From Candidatus Omnitrophota bacterium (lineage in GTDB: Bacteria; Omnitrophota; Gorgyraeia; JAUYCX01): a stretch of 64,000 bases of DNA. Where the stretch lies: assembly GCA_030692045.1 (NCBI GenBank), contig JAUYCX010000041.1, positions 1 through 64,000 of the forward strand. Reading direction: 5' to 3'. A program made the translations under genes and the position numbers. The notes beneath the pieces were generated by a model. The model ran no database searches and was not told the DNA's origin. It saw only the letters and a list, made by a program, of their open reading frames with translations. This document shows positions 32,170 through 41,744 of this stretch, piece after piece. Numbering within the stretch: the stretch's first letter is position 1; each line of letters begins with the position of its first letter.

Positions 32170-32286
32170 TTACGAGATCACTATTCCTAATTCATCAATT
32201 GCATCTTTTACAACATCATCCCAACCTTCTAAGCCGAATTCCACACCCTTTTGAACCCTTTCTAATTCGTAGATATTTAATTTTCT
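32170..32286 (-). pseudogene. Short coding remnant of unknown origin
   Basis: The minus strand is open for 39 codons and protein-like (ELERVQKGVEFGLEGWDDVV, then KDAIDELGIVIS-stop) but has an in-frame TAG just upstream and no ATG. It may be the tail of a lost gene of the restriction-modification locus. Family unknown. Confidence 0.35.
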
Positions 32287-32334
32287 CTACTAAAACTAAT
32301 CCAAATCAGGTTTGCGATCAAAAAAATCAAAAAC

Positions 32335-33336
32335 TCAAACAACCTGAAATTCTAATTGAAACTTTTCTTGTTTGCGTCTTTCTCCAAAAAAAAGGTCTGT
32401 TTTCTGTGTTTCATCTAATTCTTTTAGTCTTTTTTCTGCTATCTTTACATACTCACGATTTGAATCTATCCCGATATAGTTTTTACCTAGTTTCTTAGCC
32501 GCAACTGCAGTCGTCCCGCTGCCAACAAACGGATCTAAAACTACCGCACCCTTAGAAAAAGCAGAAAGTTTTATTAAATACTCACAAATAGCTAAGGGCT
32601 TAACTGTCTTATGCGTATTATATTCTCCTTTTTCCTTTTTTGTGGGTTTAGGCAAAAGAAAAGTTCTATCAATAAGTTCATTTATACTTTCCACAGTAAA
32701 AACATTGGAAGGATACATATTATTACCGATTTTTACCTCGGTATTAAATAAACCAACGTCATGTTTCAACATATTATTTAAATAGGTTTGATCAACTGGT
32801 TTCTGCGCCATTGCTATTGGTTCGAAACAAGATTTGATTTGCGGAGTTTTCCAACCATTTAATTTTTCTTTAATCTTATTTTTTGCTCGTTGATCAATCT
32901 CCATCTTGTTTATTAAATGGTCTAAACCCATTGCTTTCGCCTGATTTTGTGTATAAAGCCATATGAAGGCATCTCTTATTTCAAAACCAGCATCATCAAT
33001 TGCGCAGGCCATTCTATGATATAGCCTAGGACTTGAAAAAGAAAAGAAAAAGCCACCTGGCTTCAAGGCCCTGAACACTTCTTCGGATATCTCTAAATAC
33101 CAATTATAAAACCTTTTTCCTTGCTCTCTTTCAAATTTCATTCCCGCAGGTAATGATTTTATTACATATTGATTGCTTTGATTAGAAACTTTGCAGTGAT
33201 CCCAATTATTATCTAGCTTATCCAAAAAATAAGGCGGGTCAGTCAAAACTACATCTATGGAATTGCTCTCAATCTTTGGAAACAATTCCAATGCATCCGC
33301 ACACACAATTTTATTAATAAAATCTTTATTCTTCAT
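32335..33336 (-). CDS. DNA adenine/cytosine-N4 methyltransferase, beta-class order
   Basis: 333 residues. Motif IV DVVLTDPPYFLD is near the N-terminus and motif I VVLDPFVGSGTTAVAAKKLGKNYIGID near the C-terminus, the beta-class order; target recognition would lie between (about 130-230). N6-adenine or N4-cytosine specificity cannot be read from this. It starts 2 bp after the HNH nuclease remnant, so the pair was a type II-like restriction-modification unit. Confidence 0.9.
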   Translation of the reverse strand: MKNKDFINKIVCADALELFPKIESNSIDVVLTDPPYFLDKLDNNWDHCKVSNQSNQYVIKSLPAGMKFEREQGKRFYNWYLEISEEVFRALKPGGFFFSFSSPRLYHRMACAIDDAGFEIRDAFIWLYTQNQAKAMGLDHLINKMEIDQRAKNKIKEKLNGWKTPQIKSCFEPIAMAQKPVDQTYLNNMLKHDVGLFNTEVKIGNNMYPSNVFTVESINELIDRTFLLPKPTKKEKGEYNTHKTVKPLAICEYLIKLSAFSKGAVVLDPFVGSGTTAVAAKKLGKNYIGIDSNREYVKIAEKRLKELDETQKTDLFFGERRKQEKFQLEFQVV

Positions 33337-33338
33337 GG

Positions 33339-33736
33339 TTAATTAATTCTGTCTGGTTTCTTACCTTTAAATTCATGAAATAAAATTCTGTAAACTGCTT
33401 TTTTAACCTCCCTATCGCAACTTTTTATTACTTGAGGATTAGCTAACTTTATCACTCGCCCCTTGTCATCATAAATCCATCTATTTCTATCATCCCTATT
33501 GCATTTTTGGCATTGCGGTATTATGTTTCCCGCAACCAAAGGCTTGTTTGGGTCCATATGAGCCTTCTGTAAAATTGTTTTTGTTGCTGGCCAATGGAAA
33601 TGCGGCTTGCCTTCTTGAGAACCACAAGTAGCACATCTAAAATTATATTTTTCCTTTATTTTTCCCCAATCATCAGTATCTATTATTCTATGCCCTTTTT
33701 TAAAAGAAGGATAAGGCTGCTCTAATGGAAGTTTCC
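33339..33736 (-). pseudogene. N-terminally truncated HNH restriction-type endonuclease
   Basis: The track lists only 72 residues from 33557, but the same frame is open upstream to a TAA at 33762. It reads KGHRIIDTDDWGKIKEKYNF, then FRCATCGSQEG, QKAHMDPNKPLVAGNIIPQC and CNRDDRNRW: two CxxC pairs and an AHMDP HNH core. There is no start codon before the internal ATG, and a GGGGACGCG repeat sits exactly where the N-terminus is lost (33735-33760). The nuclease is therefore probably dead, leaving an orphan methyltransferase. Confidence 0.72.
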
Positions 33737-33760
33737 GGGGACGCGTACCTATTCTATTTA
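33735..33760. repeat. GGGGAC-type REP unit at the nuclease truncation point
   Basis: CCGGGGACGCGTACCTATTCTATTT, another copy of the family that ends in a CTATTTT-like tail. 33761-33847 shows no gene. Confidence 0.6.
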
Positions 33761-33847
33761 ATTAACTAAGCTCTCTTTCCTTCCCCCTAAATCCCTCGAC
33801 CCTTCCAACCTCTTCCAAAAATCTTTAAAAACCTCCAATCAGGCCTT

Positions 33848-34534
33848 TTATTTTAATATATCCAGTATTCCTCTTTCCTTTGTCTCTTCCAAGCCCTTTA
33901 TTATCTTTTTTTGCCATTTCACAGGCACAGAAGCAAAAACCTTTCTGATTATCTCTATCTCACCCTTGTTAATTAAAGCTTTTAGGATTTGGACTGCAGT
34001 ATTTCTGTCCTTAATCGCTTTTTCTTCCTTGAATCTGCGCTGGGAAATAATCAATTTATGCAAGGCGAAATTGGCAGGATGAGGCGAGGTTAAATAGAAA
34101 TTTTCAACCTTAACCCTAATTGTTTTGGCAGACAAGAAACTAAGGAATCTTAAGGCAACAGCGTTCATTCCTAATTTAGGTAAAGGGACCGGCTTATCTG
34201 TACCCCTGCTTTTCTCTGGAACTAAAAATTCAAGTACAAGGTCAGGATGGTCAAGTTTAAGATATCCTCTAGTGCCTCTAATCATTGTCACGAACCCTAA
34301 ATCCTTAAGAAGTTCAGGTATATTTACCTCTTCTTTTATTCTCGATGGATTATCAATCAAAAAGTCGATATCCCTTGTCTTTATCGTTGCTTGGTCAATG
34401 AATGGAATATTATAAAAATATTCTTTATAAAAATATACACACCAGCTTCCTATAAGGATAAAATCATTCAGTATTCCGGCGTTGTTAAAACGCCTCAAGA
34501 TCTCAAGACATAATTCAGACTGCTTCTTTTCCAC
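33848..34534 (-). CDS. Nucleotidyltransferase-fold protein (AbiEii/MNT-like pair member)
   Basis: 228 residues from a GTG with GGAGAG upstream. The polymerase-beta-like signature is FILIGSWCVYFYKEYF (GS) and TRDIDFLIDN (DxD), followed by an alpha-helical region (PANFALHKLIISQRRFKEEKAIKD) as in GSU-type and AbiEii-like nucleotidyltransferases. It overlaps the upstream small gene by 20 bp. Such pairs act as toxin-antitoxin or abortive-infection units; which partner is toxic was not determined. Confidence 0.75.
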   Translation of the reverse strand: MEKKQSELCLEILRRFNNAGILNDFILIGSWCVYFYKEYFYNIPFIDQATIKTRDIDFLIDNPSRIKEEVNIPELLKDLGFVTMIRGTRGYLKLDHPDLVLEFLVPEKSRGTDKPVPLPKLGMNAVALRFLSFLSAKTIRVKVENFYLTSPHPANFALHKLIISQRRFKEEKAIKDRNTAVQILKALINKGEIEIIRKVFASVPVKWQKKIIKGLEETKERGILDILK

Positions 34535-34835
34535 GTAAAGCTCTCCTTAAAAACCTAATCTGTTTTTTTACCTGCGACAATAAATTTCTGTATTTAGCCC
34601 TTAGTGCTTTGACCTCTTCAAACTTCTTTTTTTCCTCATCGGCTATCTTTCCTTTATAAATATATTTTATTTTTTTGCCTATTCTTTTTACTAAATAGCA
34701 ATATTCGCGGCCTCTTATTTCTCTGACTGCGAGGCATCCTTTGGGTAATTTTCTCAAGGCTCCTTCATATTCCCTTCTCATCCGAAGAGAATTCTCAAGC
34801 TCCTCTGCCAAAACGCCCTTTATTACTCCCTTCAT
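34515..34835 (-). CDS. Small basic helical protein, partner of the nucleotidyltransferase
   Basis: 106 residues, Lys/Arg-rich and mostly helical, with a beta patch EIRGREYCYLVKRIGKKIKYIYKG followed by EVKALRAKYRNLLSQVKKQIRFLRR. The family looks like small antitoxin-side partners of nucleotidyltransferases, from memory. An AGGAGG ribosome site and a well-formed promoter-operator lie immediately upstream, consistent with autoregulation. Confidence 0.62.
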   Translation of the reverse strand: MKGVIKGVLAEELENSLRMRREYEGALRKLPKGCLAVREIRGREYCYLVKRIGKKIKYIYKGKIADEEKKKFEEVKALRAKYRNLLSQVKKQIRFLRRALRGKEAV

Positions 34836-34846
34836 AATTCCTCCTG

Positions 34847-34943
34847 TTACCCAACAAACTACTATATAATATAACTTGTTAGGTAACTGATGTCAAGAAA
34901 AAATTACCCAACAAATCTACAAATCAAGTATTTTGTTGGGTAA
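34847..34943 (-). promoter_or_regulatory. Promoter with four operator half-sites for the nucleotidyltransferase pair
   Basis: Minus strand: TTGACA (34891-34896), 17 bp, TATATT (34868-34873). Four copies of an 11-12-bp word flank or overlap it: TTACCCAACAAA at 34847, its inverse TTGTTAGGTAA at 34876, TTACCCAACAAA at 34904 and TTTGTTGGGTAA at 34932. They form two inverted pairs about 29 bp apart centre to centre. One copy touches the ribosome site. Tight autoregulation is implied. Confidence 0.82.
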
Positions 34944-34949
34944 TACGTA

Positions 34950-35549
34950 AGTTTACTAAGTGCGAATAAATGAAGCTCTATGGGCTTACGCCCATAGCAT
35001 CTTTTCATTCTTCGGCGAAATCCGCCGAAGCCATACCCTCCTTCGCTTAAAGAACTTTCGTCTTCAGCTTCGGAGGGTTATCCGCCTTTTTTTCCGCCAA
35101 AGGCGGATCTGCCTTCGGCATGACATCTACGGCCTTATGGCCGTAGTGTTCAGGCGAAGGCGGATAAGGGCGACCCCGATAATATCGGGGTCGCCCAATG
35201 TGTCATTATACCCCTTTGCTCTTTTTGCCACAACAAAAAGGGCGGGTGCGTGTTTTACGCCAACACCCTTTCATCAGCAAGTTGTATCGGGTGACGAGGA
35301 TTGATTTCGAGCCGCACGTCGAAAATTCGAAGCGGGCAAGGTGTCCGACGTATCGTCGGACGAGCGAGAATTTTCGTCGAGCGCGGGTCTTCCTCGCTGG
35401 GGAAGACCAAGCGGTGCGGCGAAAAACAAGCCTCGGCAGGACCCGATATTGAAACAATTTATCCGCCTACGTCCGCCACAGAATTTTGGCGGACTTCGGC
35501 GAGATTTAATTCGCAGACGTCCGCCAATGAAACAATGGCGGACTACAAT
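34950..35549. repeat. 600-bp patch of stacked palindromes
   Basis: No credible gene; ORFs on both strands are shadows. Hairpins include CTATGGGCTTACGCCCATAG, GCCGAAG/CTTCGGC arms, TACGGCCTTATGGCCGTA, GCGACCCCGATAATATCGGGGTCGC and GTCCGACGTATCGTCGGAC. The right end (35510-35595) is an AATTCGCAGACG ... GTCTGCTC copy of the gene-boundary family. Confidence 0.68.
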
Positions 35550-37436
35550 TTATGTCTCCGCCTTCGGCGAATCCATAAATTGTCTGCTCTTTAAATAAAC
35601 CATCAGAATTGACAAAGCCGCAGGCGTTACACCAGAAATTCTGCTTGCTTGGCCCAAAGTTAAAGGAGAGAATTTTATTAACTTTTCTTTTATCTCCCGA
35701 GAAAGTCCGGCAATTGTAGTATAATCAATATCAGGAGGAACTTTAATCTGCTCAATCTTTCTAAATCTCTCAATTTCAGAAAGCTGTCTTTCAATAAAGC
35801 CGGAATATTTGGTTTGTATCTCCACTTGCAAGGCAGTATCTTGGCAAATCCTTTTATTTGAATGGTTTAATTTTTTAAGCATCTCGTAAGAAATCTCCGG
35901 CCGCTTTAATAAATCCTCTAAGGTCGTGGCATTTTTTAAAGCGCTGCTTTTGTATCTTAAAAGATAGCGGTTTACTTTTGCTGTGGGAAAAATCCTAGTT
36001 TTTTTAATGCGCTTTAATTCAGCGTCAATCTCTTGAGATTTCTTAAGCACTTTTTTAAAGCGCTCTTTAGTTAAAAGTCCTAATTCAAAACCGATTTTAC
36101 TTAAGCGTAAATCTGCATTATCTTCTCTTAAGATGAGACGATATTCCACGCGAGAGGTAAACATCCTGTACGGCTCATTAGTGCCTTTGGTGGTTAAATC
36201 ATCAATTAAAACTCCGATATATGCTTGGGAGCGTTCTAAAATAAGCCCCTGTTTATGCTTCACCCTTAAAGCTGCATTTATTCCGGCAATTAAACCCTGA
36301 GAGGCTGCCTCTTCATAACCCGTTGTGCCATTAATTTGTCCGGCTAAAAATAAATTTTTAATGCGCTTGGTCTCAAGGGTGGGATAAAGTTCAGTAGGAT
36401 CAACTACATCATGCTCAATGCCATAGCCCGGACGGGTAATTACAACCTCTTCTAAGCCTTTTATGGAATGCAACATTTTAAGCTGGATATCTATTGGCAG
36501 GCTGGTGGATAAACCATTAGGATAATATTCAAAGCTGTTTCTTCCTTCGGGCTCTAAAAAAATCTGATGGCGCTCCTTATCTGAAAATTTGACCACCTTA
36601 TCCTCAATAGAAGGGCAATAACGCACTCCTGTTGCCTTTATTATGCCGGTATAGAGTGGTGACCTATCTAAGCCTGTTTTGATAATCTCGTGTGTCTTTT
36701 GATTAGTGTAAGTAATATAACAGGGAAGCTGTTTTCTAATTGTCTTCATTGTTGTAAAAGAAAAAGGAACGGGGTTTTTATCTGGCGGCTGAATCTCAAG
36801 TTTGGAAAACTTGATTGTGCGTCCATCCAAACGCGCGCAAGTGCCGGTTTTAAAACGCATAATTCTAAAACCCAATTCTTTTAAATTTTGAGAAAGATTA
36901 ATTGACGCTGGCTCGCCAATTCTTCCGCCGGGAAAATGTGTAAGGCCTATGTGAATTAGGCCATTTAAGAATGTGCCAGGAGTTATTACTACTGTTTTAG
37001 CAAAAATCTCTTCATTTAAATTTGTTTTTACACCTTTAACTGCATTGCCGTCAATCAAAATTTCTAAAACCTCAGCCTGCTTTAGAAATAAATTCCTTTG
37101 TTTCTCTAAAATGGATTTAATGTAGAGTTTGTAGGCAACTCTATCTGACTGCACTCTGGATGAACGCACAGCTCTACCTTTGGACATATTAAGCCTGCGG
37201 TATTGAATGGCAGTTGTATCTGCGGCTTTGGCCATTTCTCCGCCTAAGGCATCAATCTCTTTGACTAATTGTCCTTTACCTACTCCGCCGATTGCCGGAT
37301 TACAACTCATTAAGCCAATAGTGTCCATTTGCATAGTGACAAGCAAGGTTAAACAACCCATGCGGCTTGTGGCCAAAGCCGCTTCAATCCCTGCATGTCC
37401 TGCACCGATAATTATGCAATCAAATGTCTTAGTCAT
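35550..37436 (-). CDS. mnmG: tRNA uridine-5-carboxymethylaminomethyl enzyme MnmG (GidA)
   Basis: 628 residues. FAD motif [20 protein letters not shown], then [20 protein letters not shown], the [12 protein letters not shown] region, [19 protein letters not shown] and the C-terminal helical domain ending [20 protein letters not shown]. With MnmE it modifies U34 of several tRNAs, but mnmE is not in view. The last residues ([11 protein letters not shown]) are encoded by the adjacent palindromic repeat, so the native C-terminus probably ended near YLK. Confidence 0.96.
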   Translation of the reverse strand: MTKTFDCIIIGAGHAGIEAALATSRMGCLTLLVTMQMDTIGLMSCNPAIGGVGKGQLVKEIDALGGEMAKAADTTAIQYRRLNMSKGRAVRSSRVQSDRVAYKLYIKSILEKQRNLFLKQAEVLEILIDGNAVKGVKTNLNEEIFAKTVVITPGTFLNGLIHIGLTHFPGGRIGEPASINLSQNLKELGFRIMRFKTGTCARLDGRTIKFSKLEIQPPDKNPVPFSFTTMKTIRKQLPCYITYTNQKTHEIIKTGLDRSPLYTGIIKATGVRYCPSIEDKVVKFSDKERHQIFLEPEGRNSFEYYPNGLSTSLPIDIQLKMLHSIKGLEEVVITRPGYGIEHDVVDPTELYPTLETKRIKNLFLAGQINGTTGYEEAASQGLIAGINAALRVKHKQGLILERSQAYIGVLIDDLTTKGTNEPYRMFTSRVEYRLILREDNADLRLSKIGFELGLLTKERFKKVLKKSQEIDAELKRIKKTRIFPTAKVNRYLLRYKSSALKNATTLEDLLKRPEISYEMLKKLNHSNKRICQDTALQVEIQTKYSGFIERQLSEIERFRKIEQIKVPPDIDYTTIAGLSREIKEKLIKFSPLTLGQASRISGVTPAALSILMVYLKSRQFMDSPKAET

Positions 37437-37599
37437 GGCATTTGCTTTTTTGGAAAATAAGGAATTATATTATATTACTTCTCTTTAGAATTGCCTATAT
37501 CTTAGTAGGGAGCTCTGAAAAAGTCTACTTTTTCAAGAATGGTTTTTCAGAAATTTCTAGTAGGCAGGAGTTAGGATACGTTTTCTGTGATAGTACTTT
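37437..37599. other. Intergenic, nothing identified
   Basis: AT-rich with an imperfect GAAAAAGTCTACTTTTTC hairpin near 37517. No gene or clear promoter recognised. Confidence 0.4.
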
Positions 37600-37854
37600 C
37601 TAGGCTATAACCCTGTACACAATATCATTCTCGTGAACCTTGCCAGTAACCTTTATACCAACTGAATCGCCGGCTTTAGCTTCAGTAACGGATGCGTGTT
37701 CTATTTGCATAGAGTCAACAAGCTGGGTAAAATCGTCGCTACAGCCTTTGATATGGATAGTATCGCCAACTTTAAGGGTGTCGGTAAGTTCAATAATACC
37801 AACACTGATTTTGCTAAAACAGTGCGAGATACTGCCGATTTGTTTCTCCTCCAT
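37600..37854 (-). CDS. EF-Tu domain-2-like small protein
   Basis: 84 residues from the ATG at 37854 (AGGAGGTG upstream); the track start at 37938 overlaps a separate small ORF. KISVGIIELTDTLKVGDTIHIKG, DDFTQLVDSMQIEHASVTEAKAGDSVGIKVTG and NDIVYRV form a single beta-barrel like domain 2 of translational GTPases. Stand-alone copies are common but of unknown role; ribosome or RNA binding is possible. Confidence 0.78.
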   Translation of the reverse strand: MEEKQIGSISHCFSKISVGIIELTDTLKVGDTIHIKGCSDDFTQLVDSMQIEHASVTEAKAGDSVGIKVTGKVHENDIVYRVIA

Positions 37855-37871
37855 CACCCACCTCCTTGTCT

Positions 37872-37955
37872 TTACGGTTTCATTCTGGCCACGAATACAA
37901 TTATAGCAATTAACCATGTTGCCCCAACTATGAGCCATTTTTGTTTATCGGGCAT
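37872..37955 (-). CDS. 27-residue single-span protein, unlisted in the ORF track
   Basis: ATG at 37955 with AGGAGGTAAAGGA upstream; the product is MPDKQKWLIVGATWLIAIIV followed by FVARMKP and TAA. One hydrophobic span of about 17 residues with charged ends. It ends 17 bp before the EF-Tu-like gene start, so it would be its operon partner. Size makes chance possible; the strong ribosome site argues against it. Confidence 0.55.
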   Translation of the reverse strand: MPDKQKWLIVGATWLIAIIVFVARMKP

Positions 37956-38028
37956 TCCTTTACCTCCTGACATTATTATAATATGCCGATGAAAAATTGT
38001 CTATGGAAACTTGGGGGCAACGTCCCTC

Positions 38029-39312
38029 TTATTCTCTGGCAAATCTGACAAGCAGCCCCAAAATCTCCCGTCCTAAGAGTTTGCCTAAACTTCCTTTTTT
38101 AGCGGCGGTTTCGCCAAATTCTATTGAGCCATCGCTCTTAATTTCTGCGCCGCAGATAAGAATAGGCACCGGGTCGGCTGAGTGGGCTTTTAAATTGCAG
38201 GGGGTTGAGTGGTCGGCTGTAACACAGATAATAAAATCTTCTAATTTTATTTTAGGTATTAAATTTCCAAAGAAAAACTTGTCAATTGCCTCAATGCTTT
38301 CCTTTTTCTTCTCAAAATTTCCGTCGTGGGCTGGCTCATCAGGGCCTTTAATATGGATGTAAAGCCCATCAAAATTTTTAATCTGACCTTCTGCAATTTT
38401 TGCCCATACACTAAAGTCAACATCTGGATGTCCAGTAGAAGATGGAACGCTAACAATCTGTAATCCTGTTAGAAGTGCAATACCTTTTTCCACCGGCATT
38501 TCTACAAATGAGCCAAAATTTAAGCCGTATTTTTCTTTTAAGGGAGGAAATTTGGGAAGAGAATCTCCAGCGTCTCTGGCAACAATACAGTTTCCCGGCA
38601 TCTTGGCATCTAAAACTCTTTTTTTGTTCACGGCTGATTCATTTAAAACCTTGATTGCCTTAAGGGTAAATTCATTTAAAAGCAAAGCCCCTTCTTGGGC
38701 TTTAGGGTCATTTTCATATCCGGGCATTGGTTTGCTCTCTAAAATAAAATTTTCAAATTTTTCTTTTGCCACACCAAATACACCCTCGCGCGCATAGGCA
38801 GGGTCGGTATTGGTTATCCAGCCAGAAAGCCTGCTTCGCATTGCGTGAATTACCAAAACCCCTCTATGGCCAATAGTATTTCTAAACTCAAAGGTGGCGT
38901 TAGATAATGTAATTTTGGAATTAAGTTCTTTGGAAAGCGCGGTTGCCTCTTCTGTAGTTAAATTCCTGCCAACCCGTCGGTCAATGATTGTGCGATTATC
39001 TTTGGCTACGGTAGCAAAGTTTATTCGAAAAGCTGCATCACCGTCATTAAAGGTTAGCCCTTCGGCAAAACTCTCAAGCGGGCCACGGCCAGTATAATAT
39101 TTGCGGGCATCATAACCTAAGAGTGAAATCACGGCGATATCTGATTCAGGGGCAATTCCCTCTTTAACAGTATAAACTATTCCGGTTTTACCTTTTTTGG
39201 CGAGGTTGTCTAAGTGAGGAATGTGGCTAGCTTCAAGGGGAGTTTTATCGTCCAGCTCTTTAATCGGCAAATCACCTAAGCCGTCGAGGATAATGTATAA
39301 AATTTTTTTCAT
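38029..39312 (-). CDS. apgM: Archaeal-type 2,3-bisphosphoglycerate-independent phosphoglycerate mutase
   Basis: 427 residues of the alkaline-phosphatase superfamily. YIILDGLGDLPIKEL starts the metal site, SDIAVISLLGYDARKYYTGRGPLE carries the catalytic Ser region, YIHIKGPDEPAHDGNFEKK and ICVTADHSTPCNLKAHSADPVPI give the metal ligands. It interconverts 3- and 2-phosphoglycerate in glycolysis. No Shine-Dalgarno sequence; a palindrome lies right upstream. Confidence 0.94.
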   Translation of the reverse strand: MKKILYIILDGLGDLPIKELDDKTPLEASHIPHLDNLAKKGKTGIVYTVKEGIAPESDIAVISLLGYDARKYYTGRGPLESFAEGLTFNDGDAAFRINFATVAKDNRTIIDRRVGRNLTTEEATALSKELNSKITLSNATFEFRNTIGHRGVLVIHAMRSRLSGWITNTDPAYAREGVFGVAKEKFENFILESKPMPGYENDPKAQEGALLLNEFTLKAIKVLNESAVNKKRVLDAKMPGNCIVARDAGDSLPKFPPLKEKYGLNFGSFVEMPVEKGIALLTGLQIVSVPSSTGHPDVDFSVWAKIAEGQIKNFDGLYIHIKGPDEPAHDGNFEKKKESIEAIDKFFFGNLIPKIKLEDFIICVTADHSTPCNLKAHSADPVPILICGAEIKSDGSIEFGETAAKKGSLGKLLGREILGLLVRFARE

Positions 39313-39382
39313 ATTCGGGACTACTTTAAAAATTTAATTCCGGCAAACAATCCGCCAAGTTTCGCGGCGGATTGTGCCGTCA

Positions 39383-41665
39383 TTAACATTTAGAGAATCC
39401 ACAAACATGGCATTTACTGCAGCCCTCTTCATGTTGAAGAGCACTTCCGCAGTCTGGGCAGACTCCTACAATATTATTTGAATCATTAAAATTTATAATC
39501 GCAGGAATCGCGCTATTTTCCTTAGCTGCAAGAGAAACGCTAACCTCTACCCTTGAGGTAATACCTGCACCGTTGCCCAACCTTTTTTCAATTACTCTGG
39601 CAATGGCATCTGCGCAGGAGAAAATCCTAGCTCCCTTTTCCCACGACGGCGAAGGGCATCTAATACCGTGAAGCTGTTCAATAATAGACTTAACCTCAAT
39701 CTCTGAACGTAATGCCAAAGAAACCAATCTTCCAATTGCCTCAAGCTGCGAGGCAGCACAACCGCCAGCTTTGCCCATTTGCGTAAAAATCTCGAAGGGC
39801 TTGCCATTCTCGTCGGTATTGATGGTTACATAGAGGTTGCCGCAGCCAGTAGAAACCTTTGTGGTTGTGCCGGTAGTCACCTCGGGCCTTGGCCGGGGCT
39901 CAATCTTTCCTGAAATAGTTAGGATTTTATTATCTTCTTCCCTTCGCTCAATATTTAAAACTTGTTCTTCCCTGCTTCTATCACGGTAAATTGTTACACC
40001 TTTACAGCCCAATTTGTAAGCCGTCATATAAACTTGGTATACATCTTCTATACTTGCAGAATTAGGAAAGTTAACGGTTTTAGAAACTGCGTTGTCAGTG
40101 TATTTTTGGAATGCCGCCTGCATCTTAATATGCCACTCGGGTGAAATATCATGAGCGCTAACAAATACACGGCGCACATCCTTAGGGATTTCCTTAATAT
40201 CTTGAATGCAACCCTTTTGAGCAATTCTTTCCATTAAATCTTGGCTAAAAAAACCCAGTTCTCGCGCTACCTCTTCAAAAACATTATCTACCTCCACCAA
40301 CTTATCCTTATCCATTACTGAACGATAATAGGAAATAGCAAATATTGGTTCAATTCCTGAGGAGCAAGGGCCTGCAATAATACTGATTGTGCCAGTGGGG
40401 GCAACGGTAGTTAAGGTGGCGTTTCTTAATTTGTCAGCTGCATCACTTGCGAAAATACTTTTTTTAAAGGCTGGGAAGCATCCTTTTCTCTTGGCGAGTT
40501 CCTGAGATTTACGACGCGCCTCTTTTAAAATAAAAGATATAACAGTTTCAGCAAGCTTTACTGCCTCATCAGAATCATAAGGGATGCCTAAACGCGCAAG
40601 TGCCGACCCCCAACCCATTATGCCTAAGCCAATCTTGCGGGTAAGCTTAGTATTCTTTTCGATTTCAGGCAAAGGAAATTTATTTACATCAATTACATTA
40701 TCCAGAAAATGAACTGACATTTGAACAGTGTGCTTTAATTTTTCCCAATCAATCTCATATTTGTCTGCTCTTTTTAAAAGCATCCTATATAAATTTATAG
40801 AGCCTAAGTTACAACTTTCAAAAGGTAAAAGCACCTGCTCACCGCAAGGATTCGTAGATTCATATTTTCCTAAGGCAGGGGTGGGGTTAAATTCGTTCAT
40901 CCGGTCAATGAAGATAACGCCTGGCTCGCCATTTTTATGCGCCATCTTTACAATCAAATCAAATACAAACTTGCTATTAAGACGCTTTACTATTTTTTGC
41001 GTGTGTGGGTCAATTAAATCGTAATCCTCACCCCTTTCCAAACGCTTCATAAAATCATTAGTTACAGCAACGGAGATATTAAAGTTGGTAATGTCGGTAT
41101 TGGATTCTTTGCAGGTAATAAATTCTAGGATATCAGGATGGTCGACTCTCAAGATTCCCATATTTGCTCCGCGACGGGTTCCGCCCTGTTTAACTGCCTG
41201 TGTTGCGGCATCAAAAACCTTCATAAAGGAAACCGGTCCCGAGGCAATGCCGCCCGTAGATTGCACTACACTGTTCTTGGGACGCAGCCTAGAAAAAGAA
41301 AATCCCGTGCCGCCGCCTGACTTATGAATTAAAGCTGTTGCCTTAAGGCTCTCAAAGATGGATTCCATAGAATCTTCTATCGGCAAAACAAAACAAGCGC
41401 TTAACTGACCCAATTCTCTTCCGGCATTCATTAAGGTAGGAGAATTAGGCATAAAGTCTAATTCTGCCATCATTGTATAAAATTTCTCTTCGGTCTTAGC
41501 AATATCCTCTTTATTAAAGCCATAATGCTCATCTGCTTGGGCTATTGCCTTGGCAATACGCCTAAACAACTCTTGGGGAGTTTCTATAACTTTACCCTCG
41601 GCATCTTTTTTAAGATATCGCTTTTCTAAGACCTTTAAGGCGTTGGCAGATAATTTTAAAGCCAT
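39383..41665 (-). CDS. nrdJ: B12-dependent class II ribonucleotide reductase
   Basis: 760 residues. LMNAGRELGQLSACFVLPIEDSMESI, GGGTGFSFSRLRPKNSVV, ESTNPCGEQVLLPFESCNLGSINL (active-site Cys-x-Glu) and NFPNSASIEDVYQVYMTAYKLGCKGVTIYRDRSREEQ are diagnostic of NrdJ. The C-terminus has a Cys-rich redox/zinc tail (CPDCGSALQHEEGCSKCHVCGF). It makes deoxynucleotides with adenosylcobalamin without needing or avoiding oxygen. A clean promoter with two NrdR boxes lies upstream. Confidence 0.96.
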   Translation of the reverse strand: MALKLSANALKVLEKRYLKKDAEGKVIETPQELFRRIAKAIAQADEHYGFNKEDIAKTEEKFYTMMAELDFMPNSPTLMNAGRELGQLSACFVLPIEDSMESIFESLKATALIHKSGGGTGFSFSRLRPKNSVVQSTGGIASGPVSFMKVFDAATQAVKQGGTRRGANMGILRVDHPDILEFITCKESNTDITNFNISVAVTNDFMKRLERGEDYDLIDPHTQKIVKRLNSKFVFDLIVKMAHKNGEPGVIFIDRMNEFNPTPALGKYESTNPCGEQVLLPFESCNLGSINLYRMLLKRADKYEIDWEKLKHTVQMSVHFLDNVIDVNKFPLPEIEKNTKLTRKIGLGIMGWGSALARLGIPYDSDEAVKLAETVISFILKEARRKSQELAKRKGCFPAFKKSIFASDAADKLRNATLTTVAPTGTISIIAGPCSSGIEPIFAISYYRSVMDKDKLVEVDNVFEEVARELGFFSQDLMERIAQKGCIQDIKEIPKDVRRVFVSAHDISPEWHIKMQAAFQKYTDNAVSKTVNFPNSASIEDVYQVYMTAYKLGCKGVTIYRDRSREEQVLNIERREEDNKILTISGKIEPRPRPEVTTGTTTKVSTGCGNLYVTINTDENGKPFEIFTQMGKAGGCAASQLEAIGRLVSLALRSEIEVKSIIEQLHGIRCPSPSWEKGARIFSCADAIARVIEKRLGNGAGITSRVEVSVSLAAKENSAIPAIINFNDSNNIVGVCPDCGSALQHEEGCSKCHVCGFSKC

Positions 41666-41690
41666 ATTTTCACTCCTTTCTCATCCAAAG

Positions 41691-41742
41691 AGTATAACAT
41701 ATATATTGTGGTGTTTCAAGATTTGAATACAATATGTTGTGT
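41691..41742 (-). promoter_or_regulatory. nrdJ promoter with two NrdR boxes
   Basis: Minus strand: TTGAAA (41714-41719), 17-bp spacer, TATACT (41691-41696). Box A is 41696-41711 (CCACAATATATATGTT) inside the spacer and box B is 41727-41742 (ACACAACATATTGTAT) just upstream of -35. Against ACACWATATATWGTGT box B differs at two positions and box A at about four. The centres are 31 bp apart, the spacing typical of NrdR pairs. Confidence 0.75.
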
Positions 41743-41744
41743 TT

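Noticed and set aside
33339-33557. Intact 72-residue gene at 33339-33557
   Set aside because: HNH-family sequence continues upstream of the ATG in the same frame, so the listed ORF is only part of a truncated gene.
35198-35598. ORFs in the palindrome patch
   Set aside because: Made of hairpin repeats and overlapping each other on both strands; no protein features.
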